A DNA stretch of 64,000 nt from Panax quinquefolius (taxonomy: Eukaryota > Streptophyta > Magnoliopsida > Apiales > Araliaceae): NCBI GenBank assembly GCA_020205615.1, contig CM035162.1, forward strand, positions 47,400,076 to 47,464,075, in the 5' to 3' direction. The notes below the pieces were generated by a model. The model did not search any database. It saw nothing but the letters and a program-made list of their open reading frames with translations, and was not told the DNA's origin. A program made the position numbers and the translations under genes. Shown here one piece after another: positions 43,408-55,600 of the stretch (position 1 is its first letter; each line of letters starts with the position of its first letter).

Positions 43408-45903
43408 TGTGAGACCCCAGATTTTATGAATAAAGATTTAATTTTCTCGAAATATTTTTTTTAATATTATGGTGTGGATTTGATATAATGTTATAGTTGT
43501 GGATAGTATTTATAAATTTTGCAAAGTATGCAAGTTGTCATATTATATTCGATTGGTCGGGGAATATTTATTTTATCAGGGAATATTCATGCAATGACAC
43601 AATCATTGGTTGACCTCGCAACGGAATTATTGTCGGATTGAGAAAATGACAAAAATATTTTATGAAAATAATGGCGGAAGTTTTACCGTTAATAATGTTG
43701 AACTACTTTTAGTAGTAAAAAATACAATGTCGTACGTGGGTTGCATAAGTAGCAATACTGTATTGATTATTGATGTTTATGCGATAAGTCACTAAGTTTT
43801 GTATTATTGGTATTATTAATGTAATAAAATGTAATATTTTTATAAAGTTATTCTATAAATAGAATATATTATATTTTATTATTGCATATGTTTTTATAGT
43901 GTTTTGCATAGTAGTAAAATCTTTTTTATATAAAATAAAATATTTTTATAAAATTATTTGTTTTGTTAGACAATAATTAGAATATATTATATTTTATTAT
44001 GCATAAGTATTCAGCATAGTGTTTGCATAGTAAAATCTTTTATAAAGTTATTCGTTTTATTAGATTATAAATAGAATATATTATATTTTATTTAAAAGAT
44101 TTTGCTTTAAATATGGACCGCTTGATTAAAGTAAATCAATCTGGACCGTTCATGAGTTAGTTACTATACATTCCATTTTTCTATAAATAGAAGCTCATTC
44201 ATTCATTATTTCTTACTTAATTCACTGAAACTCTAGAGAGAAAACTATAAAGAGAAAAAGAAGAAAAGTGTTCTGCTACTTCACTACTTCTATATCCAAA
44301 GACTCTTCTTTCTAAGGTAGGGAATATTATTTGTTGTACTCGTAAGGGGTACTCTTTCTTTCTTATTTATGAAGAGAACTTCATTATTCCATTCTTTATT
44401 ATTCTCGTGGAATAACTCAGATACGCTGGCTACCCTATACTTAATGAAATTCTTCTCATTATTCCATTCTTTATTATTATGTTGTCAATAACCTGCTTAT
44501 GCAAAGTAATCGCATACATGGTGAAATTCTTCTAATATTCTATTCTTTATTATTCTGCTGGAATATCATATCTCGTTTCGCTTTCTTTACGACTGGTTCC
44601 GTTATTTATTATTCTTCGTTGAATATCATGTCTCAAGCGTTTTTCGCCTTGGACCGGTTCCGTTATTTATTATTCTGTTGAATATCATGCTATGCGCGCA
44701 ATTTTGCCCGACCGACCGTTCCGTTATTATTATTCGCTGGAATAACCTGTCTATGCAAAGTACCGCATGCATATTGGTGATTTCTTTTGTTATTCCATTC
44801 TTTATTATACTCAATTGGCTAAAGTTTTGACTTCTATACTCCATGAAATTCGTGGAATATCCTTGATATTTGTGCTTCATCCAAAGATCTTTTCATGAAA
44901 ATATTCTTCCGAGCATTCTTGAATTTTACTCTACAAAGAAGTATCATGTTGACAATTTGGACTTTATCGCCCTCTAGATAAATTAATTCTTGAACTTGTT
45001 TTATCAATTCTTATATCATTGTCATCATCCTCATGTTTATTTTTTTTTGAAAGTCATCTCGTATTCAGAAAGTGCATAGATGGACTTGGTATGATTATGA
45101 CCAAAGATTATTCTTATAATCATAACCGTAATGTTACAAATGATATGGAAAAAGTCCTCATTGGCCCGTAGTGCATTGATGGACGCTTTTTGGTATGATT
45201 ATGGCTATGGATTCTCTTTGTCAGTAGTGCAAAAGATGAATTGTTTTATGGCATGATCGTGGACCGCTGATGAAAACATGATTATTCTTCTAGTCCGTAG
45301 TGCATGGATAATTTTGGTCATGATAATAAAGAATATCCTTGGCCGTAGTGCAGGGGTGATTCGATGATGTGGATTATTTATTAAGCTGAGTCTCAGCAAT
45401 AAAAGTGATGTAAAACCTTTTAAATCATAGAAGCTAGTTGATTTTATTCTCTACTTGACTCTCCTAATGGATTGCTTATTCCGCTGCAGTTAAACTTGAT
45501 AGTTATTATATTTTATCAGTTTAACTCTGTTGAAGGCTAACGATAAATTATTCAGCATTATCTTAGTCATAATATTTCTTACTAGGCTAGTTAAGCTCAC
45601 CCTTTCTTTCACTGTTCTCTTCAGGAAATGAGAATATAGCTGGGACGAGTCGGGGAACGGAGTGATGGTCCTAGATGGCGCATTAGTAGTCCTCACTATT
45701 CTATGAAATAGTGTGATAATTATTGTAATGAGGACTCCTTTTGAGTTTGTATACTCTCTAGTAGACAATATTGTATTCAAACTCACAGTTTATGTTTTGT
45801 CGTATTGTATACCATAACAGATTATTAAGTTGTATTTGAAGTTCGCACTATGTATCTGGCGACCCAAGATGGGTGATATATACCTAATTTTGGGGGCGTC
45901 ACA
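43408..45903 (+). repeat. Y 5' LTR
   Basis: TGTGAGACCCC...GGGGGCGTCACA, 2496 bp. Three ~100-bp AT-rich U3 repeats (about 43800-44100), TATA box at 44182-44189, 58-bp array (44390-44790), GTAGTGC array (45060-45350). Confidence 0.9.
45154..45184 (+). repeat. Example Y hairpin (GCCCGTAGTG loop)
   Basis: Arms gtcctcattg and cattgatggac around GCCCGTAGTG. Arms pair with two mismatches. The neighbouring units have different arms that again pair with each other. Confidence 0.65.
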
Positions 45904-45921
45904 GTTGGTATCAAAGCTGAG
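45904..45921 (+). other. Y primer-binding site
   Basis: GTTGGTATCAAAGCTGAG follows the LTR end. It matches the initiator Met-tRNA complement TGGTATCAGAGC with one change. Confidence 0.78.
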
Positions 45922-46166
45922 GGATATGATCCCTGACTAAGATGTGAGAATAGAACTAGGAGGGGAGAGACAGGGAATTCCTTCGCTAGTATGACCTACC
46001 TAAGTTTATTTGGTATTTAATTGGTCGGTCCGAATATAGGGATAATATATGATATGTTAATTAACCCTTATTTTTTTGGCAGTGTTTGAAAATAGCAGCT
46101 GAAAATGTTCACAATGGAGTGAATGACACCATTGAGACACCTTTAATCACTAACCAGGTTAATGTG

Positions 46167-46532
46167 ATGTCAAACGAAGAAGAAATTAGAGATATCTACG
46201 TGGTGAGTGAAGAACTAATAGTTGCACCCGAGCTAGTTGCAGAGGTAGCAGCTGAAAGTGAGGAAGAAGAGGAAGAAGAGGAACTTGAGGAGAATTGGTT
46301 AGAAGAATTTTATGGTCAAAATTTAGCATTACAAAATCGTATTCATGAGTTAGAAGAGCAGGCTGAAGAAGGACAGGCGGTCGTGGAGCAAAGAGATGCA
46401 ACAATTCAAAATTGTGTTACCCGATGTGTGATGCTTGAACAGAAGCACTCTTTGGCAGATTATAAGATATTAGAGCTGGAATCTGAGAATGCTATGATCA
46501 AAGTTCTGATGAAAGCAGAAACAAATGAATGA
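46167..46532 (+). CDS. Gag-like coiled-coil protein of the Y element
   Basis: 121 codons from the first in-frame ATG at 46167. The protein is strongly acidic, with a run of Glu at about residues 32-43. A predicted coiled coil follows (LALQNRIHELEEQAEEGQ, LEQKHSLADYKILELESENAMI). There is no zinc knuckle and the length is far below a normal chromovirus gag, so this is at most the N-terminal part. It lies ~260 bp after the primer site, the normal place for gag. A broken continuation is visible to ~46850 (WTKIGRIQHRIWNYP, RSYYG). Whether it is made or used is unknown. Confidence 0.5.
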   Translation: MSNEEEIRDIYVVSEELIVAPELVAEVAAESEEEEEEEELEENWLEEFYGQNLALQNRIHELEEQAEEGQAVVEQRDATIQNCVTRCVMLEQKHSLADYKILELESENAMIKVLMKAETNE

Positions 46533-46930
46533 AGGAGAATAGATGACGCATGGGTAAAAGCCGCACGACGTGTAGATATTGTATAAAAAGACGTCCGATC
46601 CAATAAAGCCAAAATAGATGAAATCGATTTTTCTTTTTGGACAAAAATTGGGAGAATCCAACATCGAATTTGGAATTACCCTGTGCATAGTAGTCAACCC
46701 CAATTCAATATGGATCAGAGAATAATGATTCAAATCATGGATCAGGAATGGGACGAAGCACTTAAGGGTGGAATGTACCCTATAACAAAGTTAAATCCAG
46801 TAGTTTAAGTGAGAGCATTTGTCGAGGAACCCGAACGAAGTTATTACGGGTAAGTTAATGATAAACTCTTGCGTTTTATACCTTATTAGATACCAGTTCT
46901 ATCCACTATTTTATTTCACCTAGTTGTGTT

Positions 46931-47224
46931 CAATGTTTGAATTTAACTCCGGAGAAGTTAGATTTTGATCTATCTGTTGAAACTCAGTTGGGAGAAACCT
47001 TCATTACATCCGTTGTTTATAAGTTTTGTTTGGTTCAAATCGGTACCCTCACATTACCTGTTGATCTTATCTCTTTGAAAATACTTGCCTTTGATACGAT
47101 TTTAGGAATCGATTGGTTAACTACTCATCATGCTTTTCGTAAAGTTGTTAGCTTTCATATTCCAAACCAACCTGTTATGCGAATTCAAGCAACCAAACTA
47201 CTAAAGTCAATCATTGTCATATAA
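46931..47224 (+). pseudogene. Y protease fragment lacking the active site
   Basis: LNLTPEKLDFDL, LPVDLISLKILAFDTILGIDWLTTHHA and FHIPNQPV match the second half of chromovirus retropepsin. The D-S/T-G active-site segment that should precede LNLTPEK is missing; the sequence before 46930 is unrelated. The frame closes at 47222-47224. Confidence 0.78.
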
Positions 47225-47389
47225 AGCCATAAGTAAAGAACCCCGATCCTTTCGTTGTTGACTTCCTTGTGTGTAATGCACCAAAGCCAGACTTTCTGTA
47301 GGCGACGTCGTGAATGACTATGGCAAGTTGATAGGTATCAATGTGACGTACTATCCAAGTCTTGGATGAGGGTCACAGTTTTGAATGAT

Positions 47390-48162
47390 ATTTCTATTGT
47401 TAATAAATTTCCTAACGTATTCTTGACGACTTCTTAGCCTACCCCTAGAGCGTGAAATCGAATTTTGTATTGACCCCAGTACAAAACCGATTTCTTAAAC
47501 CCTCAAATATTTCTTTACTTAAAATGAACGTAATATGCGCCAAAGACGTTAGCTCGAGCTGTTGAAGATTACGATCATACCATGCAATATCATCGTGGAA
47601 GTGCGAACATGGTAGCTAATGCGTTGAATAGAAGATCGTATGCGGTTACAAGTGCGAATATACAAACCCACGTGAAGATAACGAATATACGAGTAGAATC
47701 GACTTTAATTGATAAAGTAAAAGTTGCTCAAGTTACATACTCAGAGCTGATGAATGTGAAGAAGAAGGTTCAAGAGGGAGTTATTCTAGAAGCAAGAATT
47801 GACGAAGAGAGGAAATCTTAATTCTTGATTTTATTGGCCCATTTGAAATCCTCGATCGAGTAGGAACTGTGGCTTATAGACTCATTTTACCGCCAAGTAT
47901 GTTGCGTGTTCATAACGTTTTTAACGTATCGATGTTACGTAAATATGTGGACGGCCCGAACCACATTATTAATTTAGAACCGGACGAGATAGCAGATAAT
48001 TTAACGTTTGAGGAGATACGTGTTAAAATCTTGGATAAGAAGAATCGTATTCAACACTCAAAGGTTATCCCTCAAGAGTTAGAAATTGAAGTGAAGTCAA
48101 GGTATCCTCACCTATTCGGTATACCAAGTACGTACGTAAATTTCGAGGGCAAAATTTCATAA
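47390..48162 (+). pseudogene. Y fused RT start / RNase H end / integrase C-terminus
   Basis: The region reads, in order: IVNKFPNVFL..FLAYPLEREIEFCIDP (RT start, 47390-47480), then DYDHTMQYHRGSANMVANALNRRS (RNase H end, 47565-47635), then the linker VQEGVILEARIDEERKS (ending at 47821). Finally, in another frame, LDFIGPFEILDRVGTVAYRLILPPSM...FEGKIS (47827-48162, integrase C-terminus). RT palm, RNase H core and the integrase catalytic domain are deleted. The junctions are the same as in Y1. FEGKIS immediately precedes the polypurine tract, as in intact chromoviruses. Confidence 0.8.
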
Positions 48163-48173
48163 GGAGGGGAGAT

Positions 48174-50656
48174 TGTGAGACCCCAGATTTTATGAATAAA
48201 GATTTAATTTTCTCGAAATATTTTTTTTAATATTATGGTGTGGATTTGATATAATGTTATAGTTATGGATAGTATTTATAAATTTTGCAAAGTATGCAAG
48301 TTGTCATATTATATTCGATTGGTCGGGGAATATTTGTTTTATCAGGGAATATTCGTGCAATGGAACAATCATTGGTGCACCCCCCGCAACGAAATTATTG
48401 TCGGATTGAGAAAACGACAAAAATATTTTATGAAAATAGCGGCGGAAGTTTTACCGTTAATAATGTTGAACTACTTCATTAGTAAAAAAGTAAGAATACG
48501 TGTGGTTGCATAAGTAATACACACGGTATTGATTATTGATGCTTATGTGATAAGTCACTCAATTTTGTTTTATTGGTATTATTAATGTAATAAAACAAAA
48601 ACTTTTATAAAGTTATTCTATAAATATAATATATTATATTTTATTATGCATAAAGTTTCATAGTGTTTTTATATAGTAAAATCTTTTTATATAAAACAAA
48701 ATACTTTTATAAAGTTATTTGTTTTATTAGACAATAATTAGAATATATTATATTTTATTATGTATAGTGTTTGCATAAGTGCTCGTATAGTGCTTGCATA
48801 GTAAAAATCTTTTATAAAGTTATTCGCTTTTATTAGATTATAAATAGAATATATTATATTTTATTTAAAAGATTTTGCTTTAAATATGGACCGTCAGATT
48901 AAAGTAAATCAATCAGAACCGTTCATGAGTTAGTTACTATGCAGTCCATTTTTCTTTAAATAGAAGCTCATTCATTCATTATTTCTTACGAATTCACTGA
49001 AACTCTAGAGAGAGAAACTATAGAGAGGAAGAAGAAAAGTGTTCGCTACTTCACTACTTCTATATCCAAAGATTTTTCTTTCTAAGGTAGGGAATATTAT
49101 TTGTTGTACTCGTAAGGGGTACTCTTTCTTTCTTATTTATGAAGAGAACTTCATTATTCCATTCTTTATTATTCTGCATTGAATAACCTATATACGCAAT
49201 ACCCTATACTTGGTGAAATTCTTCCATTATTCCATTCTTTATTATTATGTTGGAATAACCAGTCTATGCAAAGTACTGCATACATGGTGAAATTCTTCTA
49301 ATATTCCATTCTTTATTATTCTGTTGGAATATCATGTATGTGCATTTTACGCCAGACCTGGTTCCGTTATTTATTATTCTGTTGGAATATCCTGTCTGTG
49401 CGTTTTATGCCGGACCTGGTTCCGTTATTTATTATTCTATTGGAATATCTTGTCGGTGCGAATTTCGCCTGACCTTGTTCCGTTATTATTATTCCATTAG
49501 AATAACTTGTCTATGCGAAGTACCGCATACATGGTGATTTTTTTTGTTATTCCATTCTTTATTATACTCAGTTGGTTAAAACTTTGACTTCTATACTCCA
49601 TGAAATTAGTGGAATATCCTTGATATTTGCGCTTCATCCAGTATCTTTTCATGGAAATATTCTTCCGAGCATTCTTGAATTTTACTCTACAAAGCAGTAT
49701 CATGTTGACAATTTGGACTTTATCAGTTCCTAGATAAATTAATTCTTGAACTTGTTTTATTGAATTCTTATATCATTGTCATCATCCTCATGTTTATTTT
49801 TTGTGAAAGTCATATGTGGCATGTAGTGCATAGATGGACTTGGTATGATTATGACCAGGGATTATTCGGTATAATCATAACCGTAATGTTACAAATGATG
49901 TGGAAAAAGTCCTCATTGGCCCGTATTGCATTGATGGACAATTTTTGGTATGATTATGGCTATGGATTCTCTTTGGTCGTAGTGCAAAGATGAATTGTTT
50001 TATGGCATGATCAGGACCATTGATGAAAACATGGTTATTCTTGGCCCGTAGTGCATGGATAATTGTGGTCGTGATACTAACCAATATCCTTGGTCGTAGT
50101 GCAGGGGTGATTCGATGATGTGGATTATTTATTAAGCTGATTCTCAGCAATAAAAGTGATGTAAAACCTTTTAAATCATAGAAGATAGTAGATTTTATTC
50201 TCTACTTGACTCTCCTAATGGATTGCTTGTTCCGCTGCAGTTAAACTTGATAGTTATTATATTTTATCAGTTTTAACTCTGTTGAAGGCTAACGATAAAT
50301 TATTCAGCATTATCTTAGTCTTAATATTTCTTACTGGGCTAGTTGAGCTCACCCTTTCTTTCACTGTTCTCTTCAGGAAATGAGAATATAGCTGGGACGA
50401 GTCGGGGAACGGAGTGATGGTCCTAGATGGTGCATTAGTAGTCCTCACTATTCTGTGAAAGAGTGTGATAATAATTGTAATGAGGACTGCTTTTGAGTTT
50501 GTATACTCTCTAGTAGACAATATTATATTCAGACTCACAGTTTATGTTTTGTCGTATTGTACACGACAGTTGTATTATTAAGTTGTATTTGAGTTCTGTA
50601 CCATGTATCTGGCGACCCAAGATGGGTGATGTATACCTAATTTTGGGGGCGTAACA
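48174..50656 (+). repeat. Y 3' LTR
   Basis: 2483 bp; closely matches the 5' LTR, with the TATA box changed to TTTAAATA (about 48956-48963). 58-bp array 49150-49560; GTAGTGC array 49810-50110. Confidence 0.9.
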
Positions 50657-50661
50657 CGTAT

Positions 50662-51880
50662 AGCAATACTCAAGATATCTAAATACTCACAAAATACGCT
50701 CGATAATATAGAGAGAGAGAGAGAGAGAGAAAAAAAAAAAAGTTCAATTTCTGGTGTGATTTTTAATTCTAACCTAAGCACCCTATTTATAGGAAATTGC
50801 TTAGAACACCAAAGCAAAAAAATTAATAAAATATTAATATATTTATATTATTTTCTTACGCACACCTTGCCATCTGAATTCAGCCACAAACATATGCAAG
50901 TGGGTCTCACAAACACACCAAACATGTTTTTCTTTTAAAAAATATTTAAAACTTCAAAAATCAATTATTCCGGAACTTCAATAATTCATAATAAATGGCC
51001 CCTTTATCAGAAAAATTTAAACCTTATGTCCATTCCATAGGAAATTTAATTCTCTACAACTTTGCAGAAGAAAATATTTCCAAATTCCAAACAGGAATTG
51101 ACTGAAATCCACAAACGGATGATTTTACAGGCTATAATCAAATTTCAGTCAAGAAACGGGCCCACAAACATGTTTAATATGTTTTAAATATTTTTAGTAA
51201 CAAAAATACTCTTCCTCCTCATTTACTCATATATCACACATTCACTGTAAAAATATCACCATTATTGTATTATTATAATATAATAATAAATTATTTTATC
51301 AGAAAAGATAAAATATCAATTTTCAACAATTGTCACTTTTCTAAAAATTCCTCCATTTATATCCATATAAATAAATATTTTCCTTATCATATAAATCAAT
51401 AATTAATTATTCACAAATAATATTACAGAATTACAATAATGACAACCAGGCCGTTCCCAGGAAAGAGGGGGCTTTCCAATAAATATTTCTCCTTACTGGC
51501 GCGCAATTAGATGACCAAACCTCTCCTTGACAGAACTTTCTAGACATTGCCTATAATGATATCTAATAATATTATTCAAATAATATGAATTATTGATCTG
51601 ATAATGGGAAATACTGTGCTGTGACAATTATTGAAATAACAATAATAAAAAATATCAACGTAGCAATTATTGAATCAATAAAATAAAATATTGAACAGTA
51701 ATTACTGTAACAATTATTGAGTAGTGCCTTCTTACGTAAAAAAATATCATGTTTCGTGAATAGTACTCGTGAATAGTAACTCGTGAATACTCATGAATAG
51801 TAACTCGTGAATAGTAACTCATGAATAGTAATTAATAGAAAAAATGAATATTTTTATTTCATAAAATTCGGGGTCTTACA
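50662..51880 (-). repeat. Z 3' LTR, right part
   Basis: Continues 43407 after the Y insertion. Contains a (GA)10-A11 run (50711-50741), a minus-strand TATA box at 50784-50791 (TATAAATA), a 'gccgttcccaggaa' block (51446) and 14-bp 'actcgtgaatagta' repeats (51755-51835). Ends GGGGTCTTACA at 51880. Confidence 0.82.
50784..50791 (-). promoter_or_regulatory. TATA box of Z LTR
   Basis: Minus-strand TATAAATA within CCTATAAATAGGG; repeated in the other Z LTR at 54801-54808. Confidence 0.6.
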
Positions 51881-52200
51881 ATCTCCCCTCCTTATGAAAT
51901 TTCATCCACGAAATTTATATACCTGGTATTTCATAGAGTTGAGAATACCTTGCTTTCATTTTAGATTCCATCTTCTCTGTCATCATAATTTCTCCATTGC
52001 TTATCTCCTGTATTTCAGATATCATTCTAGAATACAACTTCAAAACAAAGGTTAATTGACATATCACAATTTGTCAACTTAAGTAAGAAAATTCAGCTTA
52101 GGTAAGACACACACTAGCAAAGGATATTACTCGTCTCTCCCTTCCTAGTTCTAATCCTGGATCTCCATCAGAGATCTTATCCCTAAGCTCTGATACCAAA
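51881..52200 (-). mobile_element. Z internal region, 320 bp, non-coding
   Basis: From the right it holds the primer site (minus TTTGGTATCAGAGC, 52188-52200), a leader fragment similar to the Y leader (ggagagacgag, 52130-52140), ~200 bp of unassignable sequence, and then an integrase-tail relic and polypurine tract (minus AAATTTCATAAGGAGGGG, about 51883-51905). Nothing between could encode gag or pol. Confidence 0.8.
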
Positions 52201-55200
52201 TGTAACGCCCCCAAAATAGGTCCAATCCAACCAATCTATTCTGAGTCGCCAAAAACATGGTATAGAAAACAACAATAACTTTATTACTACAATTGTCGTG
52301 CAAAATATAACAACACATATGTTGTGAGTTTTGATACAAATATATATCAACTGTGACTCATGTCCCAACCTTGGATAGTACGTCACAATGGCACCTTACA
52401 CAAAGGTACAGTCAATAACTGTTTTAGAAATTAAAATCTTTGGGAAGTGCTCAAGGAAACCTTCGTACATGAGAGGCCATGCGCTGCAGGTTATGATAGA
52501 TATCATATGCCCACGTAATTATCCTTGGTCAATCTAATAAACCCCAAAGAAAAACGAGAAGATTACTATCATATTCTTTCCAATGGTGAGTCTTTTCTTG
52601 ACATATCATTATCTACACCGTCTCTAATTGAGAATTATACGTCAACCAAACTCCAAGATCATATAGGTAGTACTTGTAGATATACTCAGCAAGTGGATGT
52701 GCACAACCTTGTCTTATGTAACACAAAGTCGCATGTCATTAGACATCTTGTATGAGAGTGGCAAAACACCCTTCCAAACGTTGGGTTTGCCTCACCCTAT
52801 TTGGTTCACCAAATATAACTACTAAATGATGTATAAAATATAACCCACTTTTCTATACTTGCTTAGGGAGAACCTCCACACACTAGAGACCACCGCTCTA
52901 TTCCCCTCATACTCCCCGCTTCGAATTCCATTACACTCTTATTACCCCGAAAGGAATTGTGAAGCAAAAGGGTGAGCACAACTAGCTCAAGAAAGAATAT
53001 TATGACTAAATATAATTAAATTCTCAATAGCCTTCATCAATAATAAATCAGAGATTTAGAACATATGGTAGATGATAAAACTTTTCAACCATTGTTGCAG
53101 CGGAACGATCAATCCATTAGAAGAGTCAAATAGACCATAATGTCTATTATCTTCTCTATGTTAAAAGTCCACCAACAATGTTTTATCCTCAGAACATCAA
53201 TCAACAGCCTCGCCCACAATCATATGAATAACTCATAATCATATTTGTGGTTCCAAATTCCTTTTCTCATCCGTAATCGAAGATAATTTTCATCACCGCC
53301 TTTTACCCGAAACATCAAGATCATGGTTATACCAAATCACGCTCATGTTCATAATCATACTAATAAATCCATCTTTGCACTACGGGCCAAAGATATTCAT
53401 TAACATGTCATCTTTGCACTACGGGCCAAAGATATTTAACATGTCATCTTTGCACTACGCGCCAAAGATATTCACCAATAATTCATCTTTTCACTACAGT
53501 GCCAAAGATATTCAACAAGTCATCTTTGCACTACGCCAAAGATATTCATATCTCAAAGAAATATATAATCATTTCGTAATTTATATAAATAATAATTATA
53601 ACCATGTTGATCAATTCACTTTTGCACTTAAGCTAAAGATAATCGTTTATAAATCCAATGGTCATGATCATACCAAATAACAATTCATCTTTGCACCATC
53701 GCCAAAGAGAACCCATAGTCACGATCATACCAATAATCTACCCATCTTTACACTTAAGTCAAAGAGAAATATCATCACCTGAATTATAAAAATGTTATAT
53801 ATGATAATAAAAACAATAGGATCAACAACTACATTTAATTTCAAGAGCAAGATTCATAAATCAATGATTTCATAATACCTTAATCAAAATGTTATAAATC
53901 ACTTAATAATCTCATAATCTAATATTATTAATATTACCACAATATCTTAATCATTTCTTAAACTTATAAACAATTTATTTTAATTGTTTATACTTTACTA
54001 ATTAATGCATTTAATCATTCTAAAATGCCAAACTCATAAGATTTCATCACCAATAACCAAAACCCTCATCAAAAATCTGCATATACCTTATATAGGATTC
54101 TTAAGCCATAAAATCCTATTTTCTGAATTTCTTACTTCACATAACATATTTAATTTATTTACTCATAACTAGACCATTTTTATGAAAAATACCAAATCAG
54201 TTCCAAAAATATTTCTTTTCTGGAATTTAGCATAATATAGTCCCATATTGAACATATATTTTTCTCAAAATTTTTAAAATTCATTTACTATTTTTCATAT
54301 GGCCAAAACTGCCGAATATTTAGACATTTATCATAAATTGTACTTTTGTCCAAAATTTCTGAACTTTACACGGTATACTTCTGTTATATACATGTACTCC
54401 CAATAAAAATTTCATCAATTTTGGAGTTAACCACAAAGAGATATAAGCATTTACTTTTAAAATAGTTTTTTCTCATAAAATCCATAAATCTTAATCTCTA
54501 TATCCAAAAATCGACATTTTTGGACACAATCAACAAAACTCATCAAATTATCATTTCAAGTTTTTCCAGAATTTTTTAAGGTTCGCAAAAAATTCGAAAC
54601 TGAAAAACATAATTACCCTTAAAATCCCTTGCTATCCCTTACCTCAAAAGAGTAGTACTGGAATGTCGGATATAACGCTGAACGAACATGCACCGTATAC
54701 CAACACTCAAGATATCTAAATACTCACAAAATACGCTCGATAATATAGAGAGAGAAAACTTCAGTTTCTGGTGTGATTTTCAATTCTAACCTAAGCACCC
54801 TATTTATAGGAAATTGCTTAGAACACCAAAGCAGAAAATTTAATAAAATATTAATATATTTATATTATTTTCTTACGCACACCTTGCCATCTGAATTCAG
54901 CCACAAACATATGCAAGTGGGTCTCACAAACACACCAAACATGTTTTTCTTTTAAAAAATATTTAGAACTTCAAAAATCAATTATTCCGGAACTTCAATA
55001 ATTCATAATAAATGGCCCCTTTATCAGAAAAATTCAAATCTTATGTCCATTTTATAGGAAATTTAATTCTCTACAACTTTGTAGAAGAAAGTTTTTCCAA
55101 ATTCCAAACAGAAATTGACCGAAATCCACAAACGGGTGATTTTACAGGCTATAATCAAATTTCAGTCAAGAAACGGGCCCACAAACATGTTTAACATGTT

Positions 55201-55600
55201 TTAAATATTTTTAGTAACAAAAATACACTTCCTCCTCATTTACTCATATATCACACATTCATTGTAAAAATATCACCATTATTATATTATTATAATATAA
55301 TAATAAATTATTTTATCAGAAAAGATAAAATATCAATTTTCAACAATTGTCACTTTTCTAAAAATTCCTCCATTTATATCCACATAAATAAATATTTTTC
55401 TTATCATATAAATCAATAATTAATTATTCATAAATAATATTACAGAATCACAATAATGACAACCAGGCCGTTTCCAGGAAAGAGGGGGCTTTCCAATAAA
55501 GATTTCTCCTTACTGGCGCGCAATTAGATGACCAAACCTCTCCTTGACAGAACTTTCTAAACATTGCCAATAATGTTATCTAATAATATTATTCAAATAA
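52201..55600 (-). repeat. Z 5' LTR, left part
   Basis: Starts TGTAACGCCCCCAAAATAGG. Hairpin array at about 53371-53550 (five units, 36-39-bp spacing). The intact site for the Y insertion is at ~54690 (caccgtataccaac). TATA box at 54801-54808 (minus). Interrupted at 55600 by Y5. Confidence 0.82.

Larger units (their letters stand above)
43408..50656 (+). mobile_element. Y: complete but defective chromovirus-derived element
   Basis: 5' LTR 43408-45903, primer site, internal region with gag-like and fused pol remnants, polypurine tract (aggaggggagat, ending 48173) and 3' LTR 48174-50656. The target duplication CGTAT flanks it exactly (43403-43407 and 50657-50661). The uninterrupted Z sequence at 54690-54720 has one CGTAT at this site. 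It lacks the protease active site, most of reverse transcriptase and RNase H, and the integrase core, so it can only have moved with borrowed enzymes. Confidence 0.92.
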
